The position numbers and the translations under genes were made by a program. The notes below the pieces were generated by a model. That model did no database searches, was not told the DNA's origin, and saw nothing but the letters and a program-made list of their open reading frames with translations. From assembly GCA_946800325.1 (NCBI GenBank), contig OX326956.1, positions 42,467,052 through 42,531,051 on the forward strand: DNA of 64,000 bases. The letters run 5' to 3'. Numbering within the stretch: the first letter of the stretch is position 1; each line of letters begins with the position of its first letter. Below, in pieces: positions 1-12,290 of this stretch. This DNA comes from Luzula sylvatica. Its lineage: Eukaryota; Streptophyta; Magnoliopsida; Poales; Juncaceae.

Positions 1-1455
1 AAGAACTTGAAAAATTGAGGAGAAATTTTTTGTGGAAAGGAAAAGAAGATAAATGTTATAATTTGGCTAAATGGAGCATGATATGTAGACCCAGAGAATT
101 GGGAGGATTGGGGGTCATTAACCTAGAGATTTTTAATTGGGTCCTGATGCAAAAGTGGCTTTGGAAATATTACATGAAAAGGGAAGGATTAAATTGGCAA
201 ACCCTAATCACCCCTATAACTCAGATAAATATAAATGGGAAAAAAAGTACAAAAGATTCAACATTTTGGAAGGACCTACAATCCTGTCTTAATTATTTTT
301 GGAGGTCAATAAATTTTGAAATAGGAAATGGGATTAATACCAGTTTATGGTTTAATGATTGGGGGGAAGGTTTATTATTTCAAATCATTCCAAATCTTTT
401 TCAGGATGCAAAAAAGCAATTGGGTTCAATTAAGGAATATAAATCACTGGAAAATTTAAAAAGAGCATTTGCTGATGACTTAAATAAGGAATCCAAAAAA
501 GAATTTAATTGGTTGAAAAAGAAAATGAATGAAATTATTCTGGTACCAGATAAGGAGGACATGGTTTACTGGAAATGGAATGAGAATAAAATTTATTCTA
601 CCAAGAATGCATATGATATGATTATACAAGGAGTGTATTCTCACAGTGATTTAGGTGGGTTATGGAACTTAAAACTACCAGGAAAATTGGTGATTTATTT
701 TTGGTTGTTAAAACAAAACAAAATTCTAACTCAAGATAATTTGATCAAAAAGGGTATGATTTTGGTCAATAGGTGTTACCTGTGTAAAGAACAAGCAGAA
801 TCGGTCGATCACTTGAGCAGGAATTGCAATTTCATTCACCTTCACTGGGAGGAGTTGATTAATGAATTTCCTGAGTTTCATCTAGAAGCTTCGATTGGGG
901 AGATGATGAAGAATCTAACCTGCAATGAAGCGAATCTAGTGAGCAAGCAATTATTCTCGATATTTTTCTTTTGTATGTGGAGAGAGAGATGTCGTAGAGC
1001 TTTCTCAGAGAGAAAAATCGAAGGATCACCTTTAATTGGAGAGGTGGTGAGCGACTGGAAATTCTTTGTAAAGAGAAACAGAAAAGAAAGAGCCGGAGTA
1101 TCGCAGGAGGTTCAGCGCGAGGTTGAAGGGAGCCATTAATGGCGATCTAGGTCAGAGCAGAAATTCAAGAAGAAGAGAGAAAGGGGATAAGTACTCAAAA
1201 TGGTACTTGCCTCGTGAGATGCTGGCAAAGGGATAAGTACCGAAAAGTACTGAGCTAGCAGGAAAGAAGAGAGAGTTGGGCTTGTTTTAAAATGTAACTA
1301 TTTTGGGCTGTGTTTAATCTTTCATAGTATTATTTTTGAAAAAGAACATGGGTCTGGGCTTTTGTCCCACCCTTGATGTATTTATTTTCTTGTTATATGT
1401 TATTATTTGGGTGTGAGCCTTTGATCTCTCCCTGAATTTGCTCAAAAAAAAAAAA
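1..1455 (+). mobile_element. LINE (L1-type non-LTR retrotransposon), 3' part
   Basis: This is the 3' end of a non-LTR retrotransposon. A reading frame open to the window edge runs to a stop at 1139. It is followed by about 300 bp of 3' untranslated sequence and a short A tract (about 1443-1455). The satellite array resumes immediately after the A tract, so the LINE sits in the satellite. The 5' end, including the reverse transcriptase catalytic core, lies outside the window. Confidence 0.85.
3..1139 (+). CDS. LINE ORF2 C-terminus with zf-RVT domain (partial)
   Basis: This is the C-terminal part of a plant L1-type reverse transcriptase polyprotein. The opening segment (RELGGLGV, then 'KWLWKY') is typical of the region after the reverse transcriptase core. 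Around residues 215-290 lies the zf-RVT zinc-binding module found in plant LINE and RT-like proteins, with 'LWNLKLPGKLVIYFWLL' followed by a Cys-rich stretch (CYLC, then DHL and NC). The frame is open at the 5' window edge, so the start is not in view. No stop interrupts the visible 1.1 kb, so this copy is not heavily decayed here. It has no relation to the downstream host genes. Confidence 0.8.
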   Translation, partial: ELEKLRRNFLWKGKEDKCYNLAKWSMICRPRELGGLGVINLEIFNWVLMQKWLWKYYMKREGLNWQTLITPITQININGKKSTKDSTFWKDLQSCLNYFWRSINFEIGNGINTSLWFNDWGEGLLFQIIPNLFQDAKKQLGSIKEYKSLENLKRAFADDLNKESKKEFNWLKKKMNEIILVPDKEDMVYWKWNENKIYSTKNAYDMIIQGVYSHSDLGGLWNLKLPGKLVIYFWLLKQNKILTQDNLIKKGMILVNRCYLCKEQAESVDHLSRNCNFIHLHWEELINEFPEFHLEASIGEMMKNLTCNEANLVSKQLFSIFFFCMWRERCRRAFSERKIEGSPLIGEVVSDWKFFVKRNRKERAGVSQEVQREVEGSH

Positions 1456-4400
1456 ATTCTAACACATTCATAAAATTCAATTACGATATATTTTTAAAAA
1501 ATGTTAAAATTGAAGTGAAACATTAGCAAAATACTCCGTAATTGAAGACTATCACACATAGTTCAATTTTTTTGAAACATTTCTTAAACCTTCAAAAAAT
1601 TCAATTAAGATATTTTTTTTAAAAAATATTCAAATTGAAGTGTAACGCAAGCAAAATACTCAATTTTCATGTCGTACTAAAAATATTTCATAATTGAAGA
1701 CTAACACACAAATTTCATTTTTATAAAAATTTCTTAATAATGCAAAAACTGAAGACCACCTTCAAAAAATTCAATTATGATATTTGTTTAAAAAATGTTA
1801 AAATTGAAGTGTAACACAAGCAAAATACTCAATTTTCATGTCGCACTCAAAGGACTCTGTAATTGACTAACACACACAAATTTCAATTTTTCAAAAATTT
1901 CTTAAAAATGCAAGTCTAACTACTTCAAAAAAAAATTCATTAAGATATTTGTAAAAAAATGTTATAATTGAAGTGTAACCAGCAAAATACTCAATTTTCA
2001 TGTCGTACTCAAAATACTCTGTAATTGAAGACTCACACACACAAATTTCAATTTCATTAAAAATTTCACAAAAATGCAAATACTGAAGTCTAACACCTTC
2101 AAAAAATTCAATTAAGATATATTTTTAAAAAATGTTGAAATTGAAGTGTTAACACAACTGAAATACTCAATTTTCATGTCGTTCTATATATACTCCATAA
2201 TTGAAGACTAACATACAAAAATTTCATTTTTTAAAAATTTCTTGAAAATGCAAAAACTGAAGTCCAACACCTTCAATAAATTCAATTAAAATATAATTTA
2301 AAAAAATGTTAAAATTGAAGTGTAACACGAGAAAATTACGCAATTTTCATGTCGTACTCAAAATACTCTGTAATTGAAGACTAACACACAAAAAAAATTC
2401 AATTTTGTCAAAATTTCTTAGAAATTCAAAAACTAAAGTCTAGCACCTTCTAAAAATTCAATTAAGATATTTGTGAAACAAATGTTAAAATTGAAGTGTA
2501 CTACAAGCAAAATACTCAATTTTCATGCGTACTCAAAATACTCCGTAATTGAAGACTAACCAAACATAAATTTCAATTGTTTCAACAATTTCTAGAAAAT
2601 GCAAAAACAGAAGTCTAACACCTTCAAAAAATTAAATTAAGATATTTTTTTTAAAAAAATATTAAAATTAAAATGTAACACAAGCAAAATACTCAATTTT
2701 CATGGTGTACTCAGAATAATCCATAAGTGAAGACTAACACACACAAATTTCATTTTTTTCAAAAAATTCTCAAAAATGCAAATCTGAAGTCTAAAACCTT
2801 CAAAAAATTCAATTAGGATATATTTTTAAAAAATGTTAAAATTGAAGTGAAACACAAGAAAAATACTACGTAATTGAATACTAACACACACAGAGTTCAA
2901 TTTTTTGGAACATTTCTTAAAAATGCAAAAACTGAAGTCTAACACCTTCAAAAAAAATCAATTAAGATACTTTTTTTTTAAATGTTAAAATTGAAGTGTA
3001 AAACACAAGCAAAATACACAATTTTCAAGTCGTACTCAAAATACTCCGTAATTGAAGACTAACATACATAAATTTCAATTTTTCAAACATTTCTAAAAAT
3101 TGTAAAAACGAAAGTGTAACACCTTCAAAATATTCAATGAAGATATTTTTTATAAAAATGTTAAAATTGAAGTGTAACACAAACAAAATACTCAATTTTC
3201 ACGCCATACTTAAAATACTCCATAATTGAAGACAAACATACACAAATTTCAATTTTTTCAAAAATTTCTTAAAAATGAAAAAACTGAAGTCTAACACCTT
3301 CTAAAAATTCAATTAAGATATTTTTTTTAAATTTAAAATTGAAGTGTAACACAGGCTAAATACTCAATTTTCACGTCATACTCAAAATAATACATAATTG
3401 AAGACTAACACACACAAATTTCAATTTTTTCTAAAATTTCTTAAAAATGCAAAACTTGAAGCACCTTCAAAAAATTCAATTAAGATATTTTTTTAAAAAA
3501 ATTAAAAATTGAAGTGTAACACAAGCAAAATACTCAATTTTCATGGTGCAATCAAAATAATCCATAAGTGAAGACTAACACAGACAAATTTCATTTTTTT
3601 CAAAAATTTCTTAAAAATGAAAATCTGAAGTCAAACACCTTCAAAAAATTCAATTACGGTACATTTTTTAAAACAGTTAAAATTGAAGTGAAACAAAAGA
3701 AAAAAATCCGTAATTGAAGACTAACACACACATAGTTCAATTTTTTGAAATATTTCTTAAAAATGCAAAAACTGAAGTCTAACGACTTCAAAAAAATTCA
3801 ATTAAGATATTTTTTTTTTAAATGTTAAAACTGAAGTGTAACACAAGCAAAATACTCAATTTTCATGTCGTACTCAAATTACTCCGAAATTGAAGATTAA
3901 CCGACATAAATTTCAATTTTTTCAAAAATTTCTTAAAAATGTAAAAACGAAAGTCTAACACCTTCAAAAAATTCTATGAAGATATTTTTTAAAAAAATGT
4001 TAAAATTGAAGTGTAACACAAGTAAAATACTCAATTTTCACGTCATACTCAAAATACTCCGTAATTGAAGACTAACACACACAAATTTCATTTTTTCGAA
4101 AATTTCTTAAAAATGCAAAAACTGAAGTCATACACCTTCAAAAAATTCCATTCAGGTATTTTTTTTAAAAATTTTAAAATTGAAGTGTAACACAAGCAAA
4201 ATACTCAATTCTCACGTCATACTCAAAATACTCCATAATTGAAGACTAACACACCTAAATTTCATTTTTGTAAACAATTTCTTACAAATGCAAAAACTGA
4301 AGTCTGACACCTTCAAAAAATTCAGTTAACATATTTTTTAATTTTTTTTTTAAATTGAAGTGAAACACATGAAAATACTCCGTGAAGACTAACACACACA

Positions 4401-7400
4401 TATTTCAATTATTTCAAAATTTTCTTAAAAATGCAAAAACTAAAGTCTCACACCTTCAAAAAATACAATTAAGATATGTTAGAAAAAATGTTAAAATTGA
4501 AGTGTAACACAAGCAAAACACTCAATTTTCATGTCGTACTTAAAATACTCCATAATTGAAGACAAACACACTCAAATTTCAAATTTTCAATAATTTCTTA
4601 AAAATGCCAAAAACGGAAGTCTAACACCTTCAAAAAATTCAATTAAGATATTTTTTAAAAAATATATTAAAATTGAAGTGTAACGCAAGCAAAATAATCA
4701 ATTTTCATGTCGTACTAAAAATATTTCATAATTGAAGACTAACACACACAAATTTTATTTTTATAAAAATTTCTTAAAAATGCAAAATCTGAAGACAAAC
4801 ACCTTCAAAAAATTCAATTAAGATATTTTTTTCAAAAATATTAAAATTGAAGTGAAACATAAGCAAAATACTCAATTTGCATGTCGTACTCAAAATACTA
4901 TGTAACTGAAGACTAACCCACACAAATTTCGATTTTTTCAAAAAAAATTTAAAAAATGTAAAATCTGAAGTCTAACACCTTCAAAAAAATTCAATTATGA
5001 TATTTGCTTAAAAAATATTAAAATTGAAGTGTAACACCAGCAAAATACTCAATTTTCATGTCGTACTCAAAGGACTCTATAATTGACTAACACACACAAA
5101 TTTCAATTTTTTCAAAAATTTCTTAAAAATGCAAGTCTAACTACTTCAAAAAAAATTCATTAAGATATTTGTAAAAAAATGTTAAAATTGAAGTGTAACA
5201 AGCAAAATACTCAATTTTCATGGCATACTCAAAATACTCCGTAATTCAAGACTAACACACACAAATTTCAATTGAAGTGTAACACAAGCAAAATAATCAA
5301 ATTTCATGTCGTACTCAAAATACTCCGTGATTGAAGACTAACACACATAAATTTCAATTTTTTCAAAAATTTCTTAAATATGTAAAAACGAAAGTCAGCT
5401 TCAAAAAAATTCAATGAAGATAGTTTTTTAAAAAATGTTAAAATTGAAGTGTAACACAAGCAAAATACTCAATTTTCATGTCATACTCAAAACACTCCTT
5501 AATTGAAGACTAACACACACAAATTTCAATATTTTCAAAAATTTCGTAAAAATGCAAAAACTGAAGTCAAACACTTTCAAAAAATTCAAATAAGATATTA
5601 TTTTAAAAAAATTTAAAATTGCAGTGTAACACAAGCAAAATACTCAATTTTTACGTCATACTCAAAATGCTCCTTAATTGAAGGCTAACACACACAAATT
5701 TAATTTTTTTATAAAAGTTCTTAGAAATGCAAAAACTGAAATCTAACACCTTCAAAAAATTCAATTAAGATATTTGTAAAAAAATGTTAAAAATGAAGTG
5801 TAACAAGCAAAATACTCAATTTTCATGGCGTACTCAAAATACTCCGTAATTGAAAACTAACACAAACAAATTTCATTTTTTTTAAAATGTCTTAAAAATG
5901 CAAGAACAGAAGTCTAACACCTTCAAAAAATTAAATTAAGATATTTTTTTAAAAAATGTTAAAATTGAAGTGTAACACAAGCAAAATTCTCAATTTTCAT
6001 GTCATACTCAAAATACTCTGTAATTGAAGACTAACACACACAAATTTCAATTTTTTCAAAAATTTCTTGAAAATGCAAAAACTGAAGTCTAACACCTTCT
6101 TAAAATTGAATTAAGATATTTTTTAAAACAATGTTGAAATTAAAGTGTCACACAAGTAAAATACTCAATTTTGATATCGTACTAAATATACTCCATAATT
6201 GAAGACTTACACACACAAATTTCATTTTTTACAAAATTTCTTAAAAGTGCAAAAACTGAAGTCTAACACCTTCAATGAATTCAATCAAGATATTTTTTTT
6301 TTAAAAAGTTAAAATTGAAGTGTAACACAAGAAAAATACTCAATTTTCATCTTGTACTCAAAATACTATGTAATTGAAGACTAACACACACAAATATCAA
6401 TTTCTTCAAAACTTTCTTAAAAATATAAAAACTAAAGTCTAACAGCTTCAAAAAATTCAATTGAGATATTTGTTTAACAAATGTTAAAATTGAAGTGTAA
6501 CACAACCAAAATACACAATTTTCATTCCGTACTCAAAATACTCCGTAATTGAAGAATAACACAAACAAATTTGAATTGCTTCCATAATTTTTTAAAAATG
6601 CAGAAGCTCAAGCCTAACACCTTAAAAAAATTCAAATAAGATATTTTTTAAAGAAATGTAAAAATTGAAGTGTGACACAAGCAAAATACTCAATTTTCAT
6701 GGTGTACTCAAAATACTCCATAATTGAAGACTAACACACACAAATTTCAATTTTTTCAAAAGAATTCTTAAAAATGCAAATCTGAAGTCTAACACCTTCA
6801 AAAAAATTTAATTAATATATATATTTTTTAAATGTTAAAATTGAAGTGACACACAAACAAAATACTCCGTAATTGAAGACTAACACACACATATTTCAAT
6901 TTTTTCAAAATTTCTAAAAAATGTGAAAACTCAAGTACACCTTCAAAAAATTCGATTAAGATATTTTTAAAAAAATGATAAAATTGAAGTGTAAAACGAG
7001 GAAAATACTCAATTTTCATGCCGTACTCAAAATACTCCGTAATTGAAGACTAACACATACAAATTTCAATTTTTTCAAAAATTTCTTGAAAATATAAAAA
7101 TTGAAGTCTAACACCTTCAAAAAATTCAATTAAGATATTTTTTAAATTAAATTTTAAAATTGAAGTGTAACACAAGAAAAATACTCAATTTTCAAGTCGT
7201 ACTAAAAGTAATCCATAATTGAAGACTAACACACACAAATTTCATTTTTGTAAATATTTCTTAAAAATGCAAAAACTGAAGTCTAACACCTTCAAAAAAT
7301 TCAATTGAGATGTTTTTACAAAAATGTTAAAATTGAAGTGTAACACAATCAAAATACTCAATTTTTCATGTCGTACTCAAAATACTCTATAATTGATAAC

Positions 7401-10400
7401 GAACACATACAAATTTCAATTTTTCAAAAATTTCTTAAAAATGCAAAACCTGAAGTCTAACACCTTCAAAAAATTCAATTAAGATATTTTTTTAAAAAAT
7501 ATTAAAATTGAAGTGTTAACACAAGCAATATACTCAATTTTCATGTCGTACTAAAAATACTCCATAATTGAAGGCTAACACACACAAATTTTATTTTTTA
7601 AAAAATTTCTTAAAAATGCAAAAACTGAATTCTAACACCTTCAAAAAATTCAATTAAGATATTTTTAAAAAAATGTTGAAATTGAAGTGTAACACAAACA
7701 AAATACTCAATTTTCATGTCGTACTCAAAATACTCTGTAATTGAAGACTAACCCACTCAAATATCAATTTGTTCAAACAAATTCTTAAAAATGCTAAAAT
7801 TGAAGTCTAACACCTTCAAAAAATTCAATTAAGATATTTGTTTAACAAATGTTAAAACTGAAGTGTAACACAAGCGAAATACTCCGTAATTGAAGACTAA
7901 CACATACATATTTCAATCTTTTCAAAAAATTCTTAAAAATATGAAAACTAAAGTCTAACACCTTCAAAAAATTCAGTTAATATTTTTTTTTAAATGTTAA
8001 AATTGAAGTGTAACACAAGAAAAATACTCAATTTTCACATCATACTCAAAATACTCCATAATTGAAGACAAACACACACAAATTTCAATTTTTTTCAAAA
8101 ATTTCTTGAAAATACAAAAACTGAAGTCTAACACCTTCAAAAAATTCAATGAAGATATTTTTTTTTTTAAATGTTAAAATTGAAGTGAAACACATGAAAA
8201 TACGCCGCAATGGAAGACTAACACACATATTTCAATTATTAGAAAAAAAAAATTAAAAATGCAAAAACTGAAGTCTGACACCTTCAAAAAATTGAATGAA
8301 GGTTTTTTTATTAAAAATGTTAAAATTGAAGTGTAACACAAACAAAATACTCAAATTTTCATGGTGTACTCAAAATACTCTATAATTGAAGACTAACACA
8401 AACAAATTTCAATTTTTACAAAAAATTCTTAAAAATGCAAATCTGAAGTCTAACACCTTCAAAAAAATAAATTAAGATATATTTTTTAATAATGTTAAAA
8501 GTGAAGTGAAACACAAGCAAAATACTCCGTAATTGAAGACTAACACACACATATTTGAATTTTTTTTTAAATTTCATAAAAATGCAAAAACTGAAGTCTA
8601 ACACTTTCAAAAAATTCAATTAAGATATTTTTCAGAAAAATGTTAAAATTGAAGTGTAACACAAGGAAAATACTCAATTTTCATGTCGTCCTTGAAATAC
8701 TCCATAATTGAAGAATAACACACACAAATTTCAATTTTTCAAAAATTTATTAAAAATGAAAAACATGAAGTCTAACATCGTCAAAAAATTCAATTAAGAT
8801 ATTTTTTGAAAAAATATTAAGATTGAAGTGTAACACAAGAAAAACCGTCAATGTTCATGTTGTACTAAAAAATACCCCATATTTGAAGACTAACACACAC
8901 AAATTTCATTTTTTTTTTATTTCTTAAAAATGCAAAAATAAAAGTCTAACACCTTCAAAAAATACAATAAAGATATTTTTTTTTTAAATGTTAAAATTTA
9001 AGTGTAACACAAGCAAAATACTCAATTTCACGTCATACTCAGAATAATCCATAATAGAAGACAAACCCATACAAATTTCAATTTTCTCAAAAAATTTGAT
9101 AAAAATGCTTAAACTCAAGTCGAACACCTTCAAAAAATTCAATTAAGATATTTAAAAAAAATGTTAAAATTGAAGTGTTACACGAGAAAAATACTCAATT
9201 TTCAAGCCATACTCAAAATACTCCGTAATTGAAGACTAACACATACAAATTTCAATTTTTTCAAAAATTTCATGAAAATATAAAAATTGAAGTCTAACAC
9301 CTTCAAAAAATTCAATTAAGATATTTTTTAAATAAAATTTTAAAATTGAAGTGTGACACAAGAAAAATACTCAATTTTCAAGGCATACTAAAAATAATCC
9401 ATAATTGAAGACTAACACACACAAATTTCATTTTTTTAAAAATTTCTTAAAAATACAAAAACTGAAGTCTAACACCTTCAAAAAATTCAATTAAGATATT
9501 TTTTAAAAAAATTTAAAATTGAAGTATAACACAATCAAAATACTCAATTTTTCATGTCGTACTCAAAATACTCCATAATTGATAACTAACACATACAAAT
9601 TTCAATTTTTCAAAAATTTCTTAAAAATGCAAAACCTGAAGTCTAACACCTTCAAAAAATTCAATTAAGATATTTTTTTATAAATATTAAAATTGAAGTG
9701 TAACACAAGCAATATACTCAATTTTCATGTCGTACTAAAAATACTCCATAATTGAAGACTAACACACACAAATTTCATTTTTAAAAAAATTTCTTAAAAA
9801 TGCAAAAACTGAATTCTAATACCTTCAAAAAATTCAATTAAGATATTTTTAAAAAAATTTTGAAATTGAAGTGTAACACAAGCAAAATACTCAATTTTCA
9901 TGTCGTACTCAAAATACTCTGTAATTGAAGACTAACCCACTCAAATATCAATTTGTTCAAAAAAAATCTTAAAAATGCTAAAACTAAAGTCTAACACCTT
10001 CAAAAAATTCAATTAAGATATTTGTTTAACAAATGTTAAAATTGAAGTAACACAAGCAAAATACTCCGTAATTGAAGACTAACACATACATATTTCAATC
10101 TTTTCAAAAATTTCTTAAAAATATGAAAACTAAAGTCTAACACCTTCAAAAAATTCAATTCATATATTTTTTTTTAAAATGTTAAAATTGAAGTGTAACA
10201 CAAGAAAAATACTCAATTTTCACATCATACTCAAAATACTCCATAATTGAAGACTAACACACAAATTTAAATTTTTTTCAAAAATTTCTTAAAAATGCAA
10301 AAACTGAAGTCTAACACCTCCAAAAAATTCAATTAAGATATTTTTTTTAAAAAATGTTATAATTGATGTGAAACACATGAAAATACGCCGCAATTGAAGA

Positions 10401-11110
10401 CTAATACACACATATTTCAATTATTTGAAAAAAAAATTAAAAATGCAAAAACTGAAGTCTGACACCTTCAAAAAATTGAATTAAGGTTTTTTTTTTTTAA
10501 ATGTTAAAATTGAAGTGTAACACAAGCAAAATACTCAAATTTGCATGGTGTACTCAAAATACTCTATAATTGAAGACTAACACAAACAAATTTTAATTTT
10601 TACAAAAAATTCTTAAAAATGCAAATCTGAAGTCTAACACCTTCAAAAAAATAAATTAAGATATATTCTTTAAAAATGTTAAAAGTGAAGTGAAAGTCAA
10701 GCAAAATACTCTGTAATTGAAGACTAACACACACATATTTGAATTTTTTGAAAAATTTCATAAAAATGCAAAAACTGAAGTCTAACACTTTCAAAAAATT
10801 CAAGTAAGATATTTTTCAAAAAAATGTTAAAATTGAAGTGTAACACAAGAAAAATACTCAATTTTCATGTCGTCCTCGAAATACTCCATAATTGAAGAAT
10901 AACACACACAAATTTCAATTTTTCAAAAATTTCTTAAAAATGAAAAACCTGAAGTCTAACACCGTCAAAAAAATCAATTAAGATATTTTTTGAAAAAATA
11001 TTAAGATTGAAGTGTAACACAAGAAAAATCGTCAATTTTCATGTTGTACTAAAAATACTCCATTTTTGAAGACTAACACACACAAATTTCATTTTTTTTT
11101 TAAATTTCTT
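1456..11110. repeat. Satellite DNA array, ~175-bp monomer (trimer of ~58 bp)
   Basis: About 9.7 kb of AT-rich head-to-tail repeats. One monomer can be read from 'gaagactaac' through 'gaagtctaac' and 'gaagtgtaac' to the next 'gaagactaac'. The three related starts are spaced 58, 58 and about 59 nt in the consensus. Successive 'gaagacta' positions near 2027, 2203, 2376 and 2551 give a period of about 173-176 bp, so the array holds about 55-58 monomers. Homology between monomers is high but not perfect, with many single-base differences and small A/T-run indels. Short ORFs of 60-70 codons inside are by-products of the repeat. Whether it is centromeric, pericentromeric or interstitial cannot be told from this window. 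Confidence 0.93.
6890..11110. repeat. Higher-order duplication (~2.18 kb x 2) in the satellite
   Basis: Distinctive monomer variants recur in the same order about 2,182-2,185 bp apart: 7021 with ~9206, 7881 with ~10063, and the minus-strand open frames at 8416 and 10600. The unit holds about 13 monomers, several of them short variants. The two copies look more alike than neighbouring monomers do, which marks a recent block duplication inside the array. Confidence 0.75.
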
Positions 11111-11880
11111 AAATTTAAAATTTTCTACTTTTTTGAAAAATTTCGAAAGAACGCAATTAGTGTAGTCTAACACCTTCAAAATAAATTATAAGATTTTTCT
11201 ATAAATGTCAAAATTGATGTCTCATATGAGAAAAAGACTCACTTTTCATATTTGTCTCAAAAAACACCGTAATTGAAAACTAACACGAGCAAATTTCAAT
11301 TTTTCCAAATTTCATAAAAATGCAAAAATTAAGTTGTAACACCTTCAAAAAATAAATTTATAATATATTCTAAAAAAATGCCTAAATTCGTCTAAAACGA
11401 GCAAAATACTCAATTTTCATGTTTTCCTGAATAAACTCTATAACCAAAGACTAACCAAGCAAATTTCTATTTGTGTCGAAAATTTTGAAAAGATGCAAAA
11501 AGTGAAGTCTAAAATCTTCATAAAAATAAATTTATAATCTTTTTCTAAACATGCCAAATTGTATGTCTAAAACAAGCAAATATTTAATTTTCATGTTTTT
11601 GTCCAAAAAAACTCAGTAATTGAAGACTAACATTTGCAAATTTGTACTTTTTTCGAAAATTTCGAAAAATACAAAAAGTGAAGTTTTAACACCTTCAAAA
11701 AAAATTATAAGATTTTTCTAAAAAGCCAAAATTGATGTCTACAACGACCAAAACACTCAATTTTCATGTTTGTCTGAAAAAACACCATAATTGAATGCTA
11801 ACACAAGCAAATTTTTATTTTTGAAAAAAATTCAAAAAATGATAAAGTAAGGTACAACACAAAATAAATTTATAATATTT
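11111..11880. repeat. Diverged edge of the satellite array
   Basis: The same three motifs (gaagtctaacacc, gatgtct-, ttgaagactaac-like) recur at similar spacing. Sequence and spacing have drifted, with 'aaatttcgaaa' and 'tttttctaaaaat' variants. This is the usual appearance of monomers at the border of a satellite array, where homogenisation is weak. Confidence 0.7.
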
Positions 11881-12197
11881 TTCTAAAAATATGCCTGGTA
11901 ACATCTGGCGTGTCGGGGGTGTAAAATTGACGGAGTGCGATAAAATTGACGGTGTAAAAATATGCCTGGTAACATTCTTCTATATATTAAGTTTAGATAG
12001 TTACTCAACTGACTAGTAAAGCTTCAACAATATAATTATTATTATAATATAATTATAATTATAATTTCTCTATTAAGCTCACAAGATAACTGAAACATGC
12101 ATATAGTCACACCACAACCTCCCCCCGCCCCCCCCCCCCCCTATAATTTCTCTATTAAGCTCACAAGATAACTGAAACATGCATATAGTCACACCAC

Positions 12198-12233
<36 letters not shown>

Positions 12234-12290
12234 ACCCCCACCCCCACCACCACACACACACACACAACTATAATCTCAGCCGTCTCTGAT
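11881..12290. repeat. Short direct repeats and a poly-C / CA simple-sequence tract
   Basis: A 20-bp word (aaaaatatgcctggtaacat) occurs twice around a short GC-rich spacer (11882-11975). A ~75-bp segment ending in 'cacaccacaac' plus a C run occurs twice (about 12060-12140 and 12142-12234). The second C run is about 34 nt and continues into (CCCCCA)n, (CCA)n and (CA)n. The minus-strand frame through it is low-complexity W/G/C and not a gene. Confidence 0.8.

Noticed and set aside
1456..11110. Many 60-70-codon frames in the satellite
   Set aside because: Repeated shadows of the monomer with no conserved start or composition of a real protein.
12079..12267. 62-codon minus-strand frame rich in Trp, Gly and Cys
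   Set aside because: It is a translation of the poly-C and CA simple repeat.
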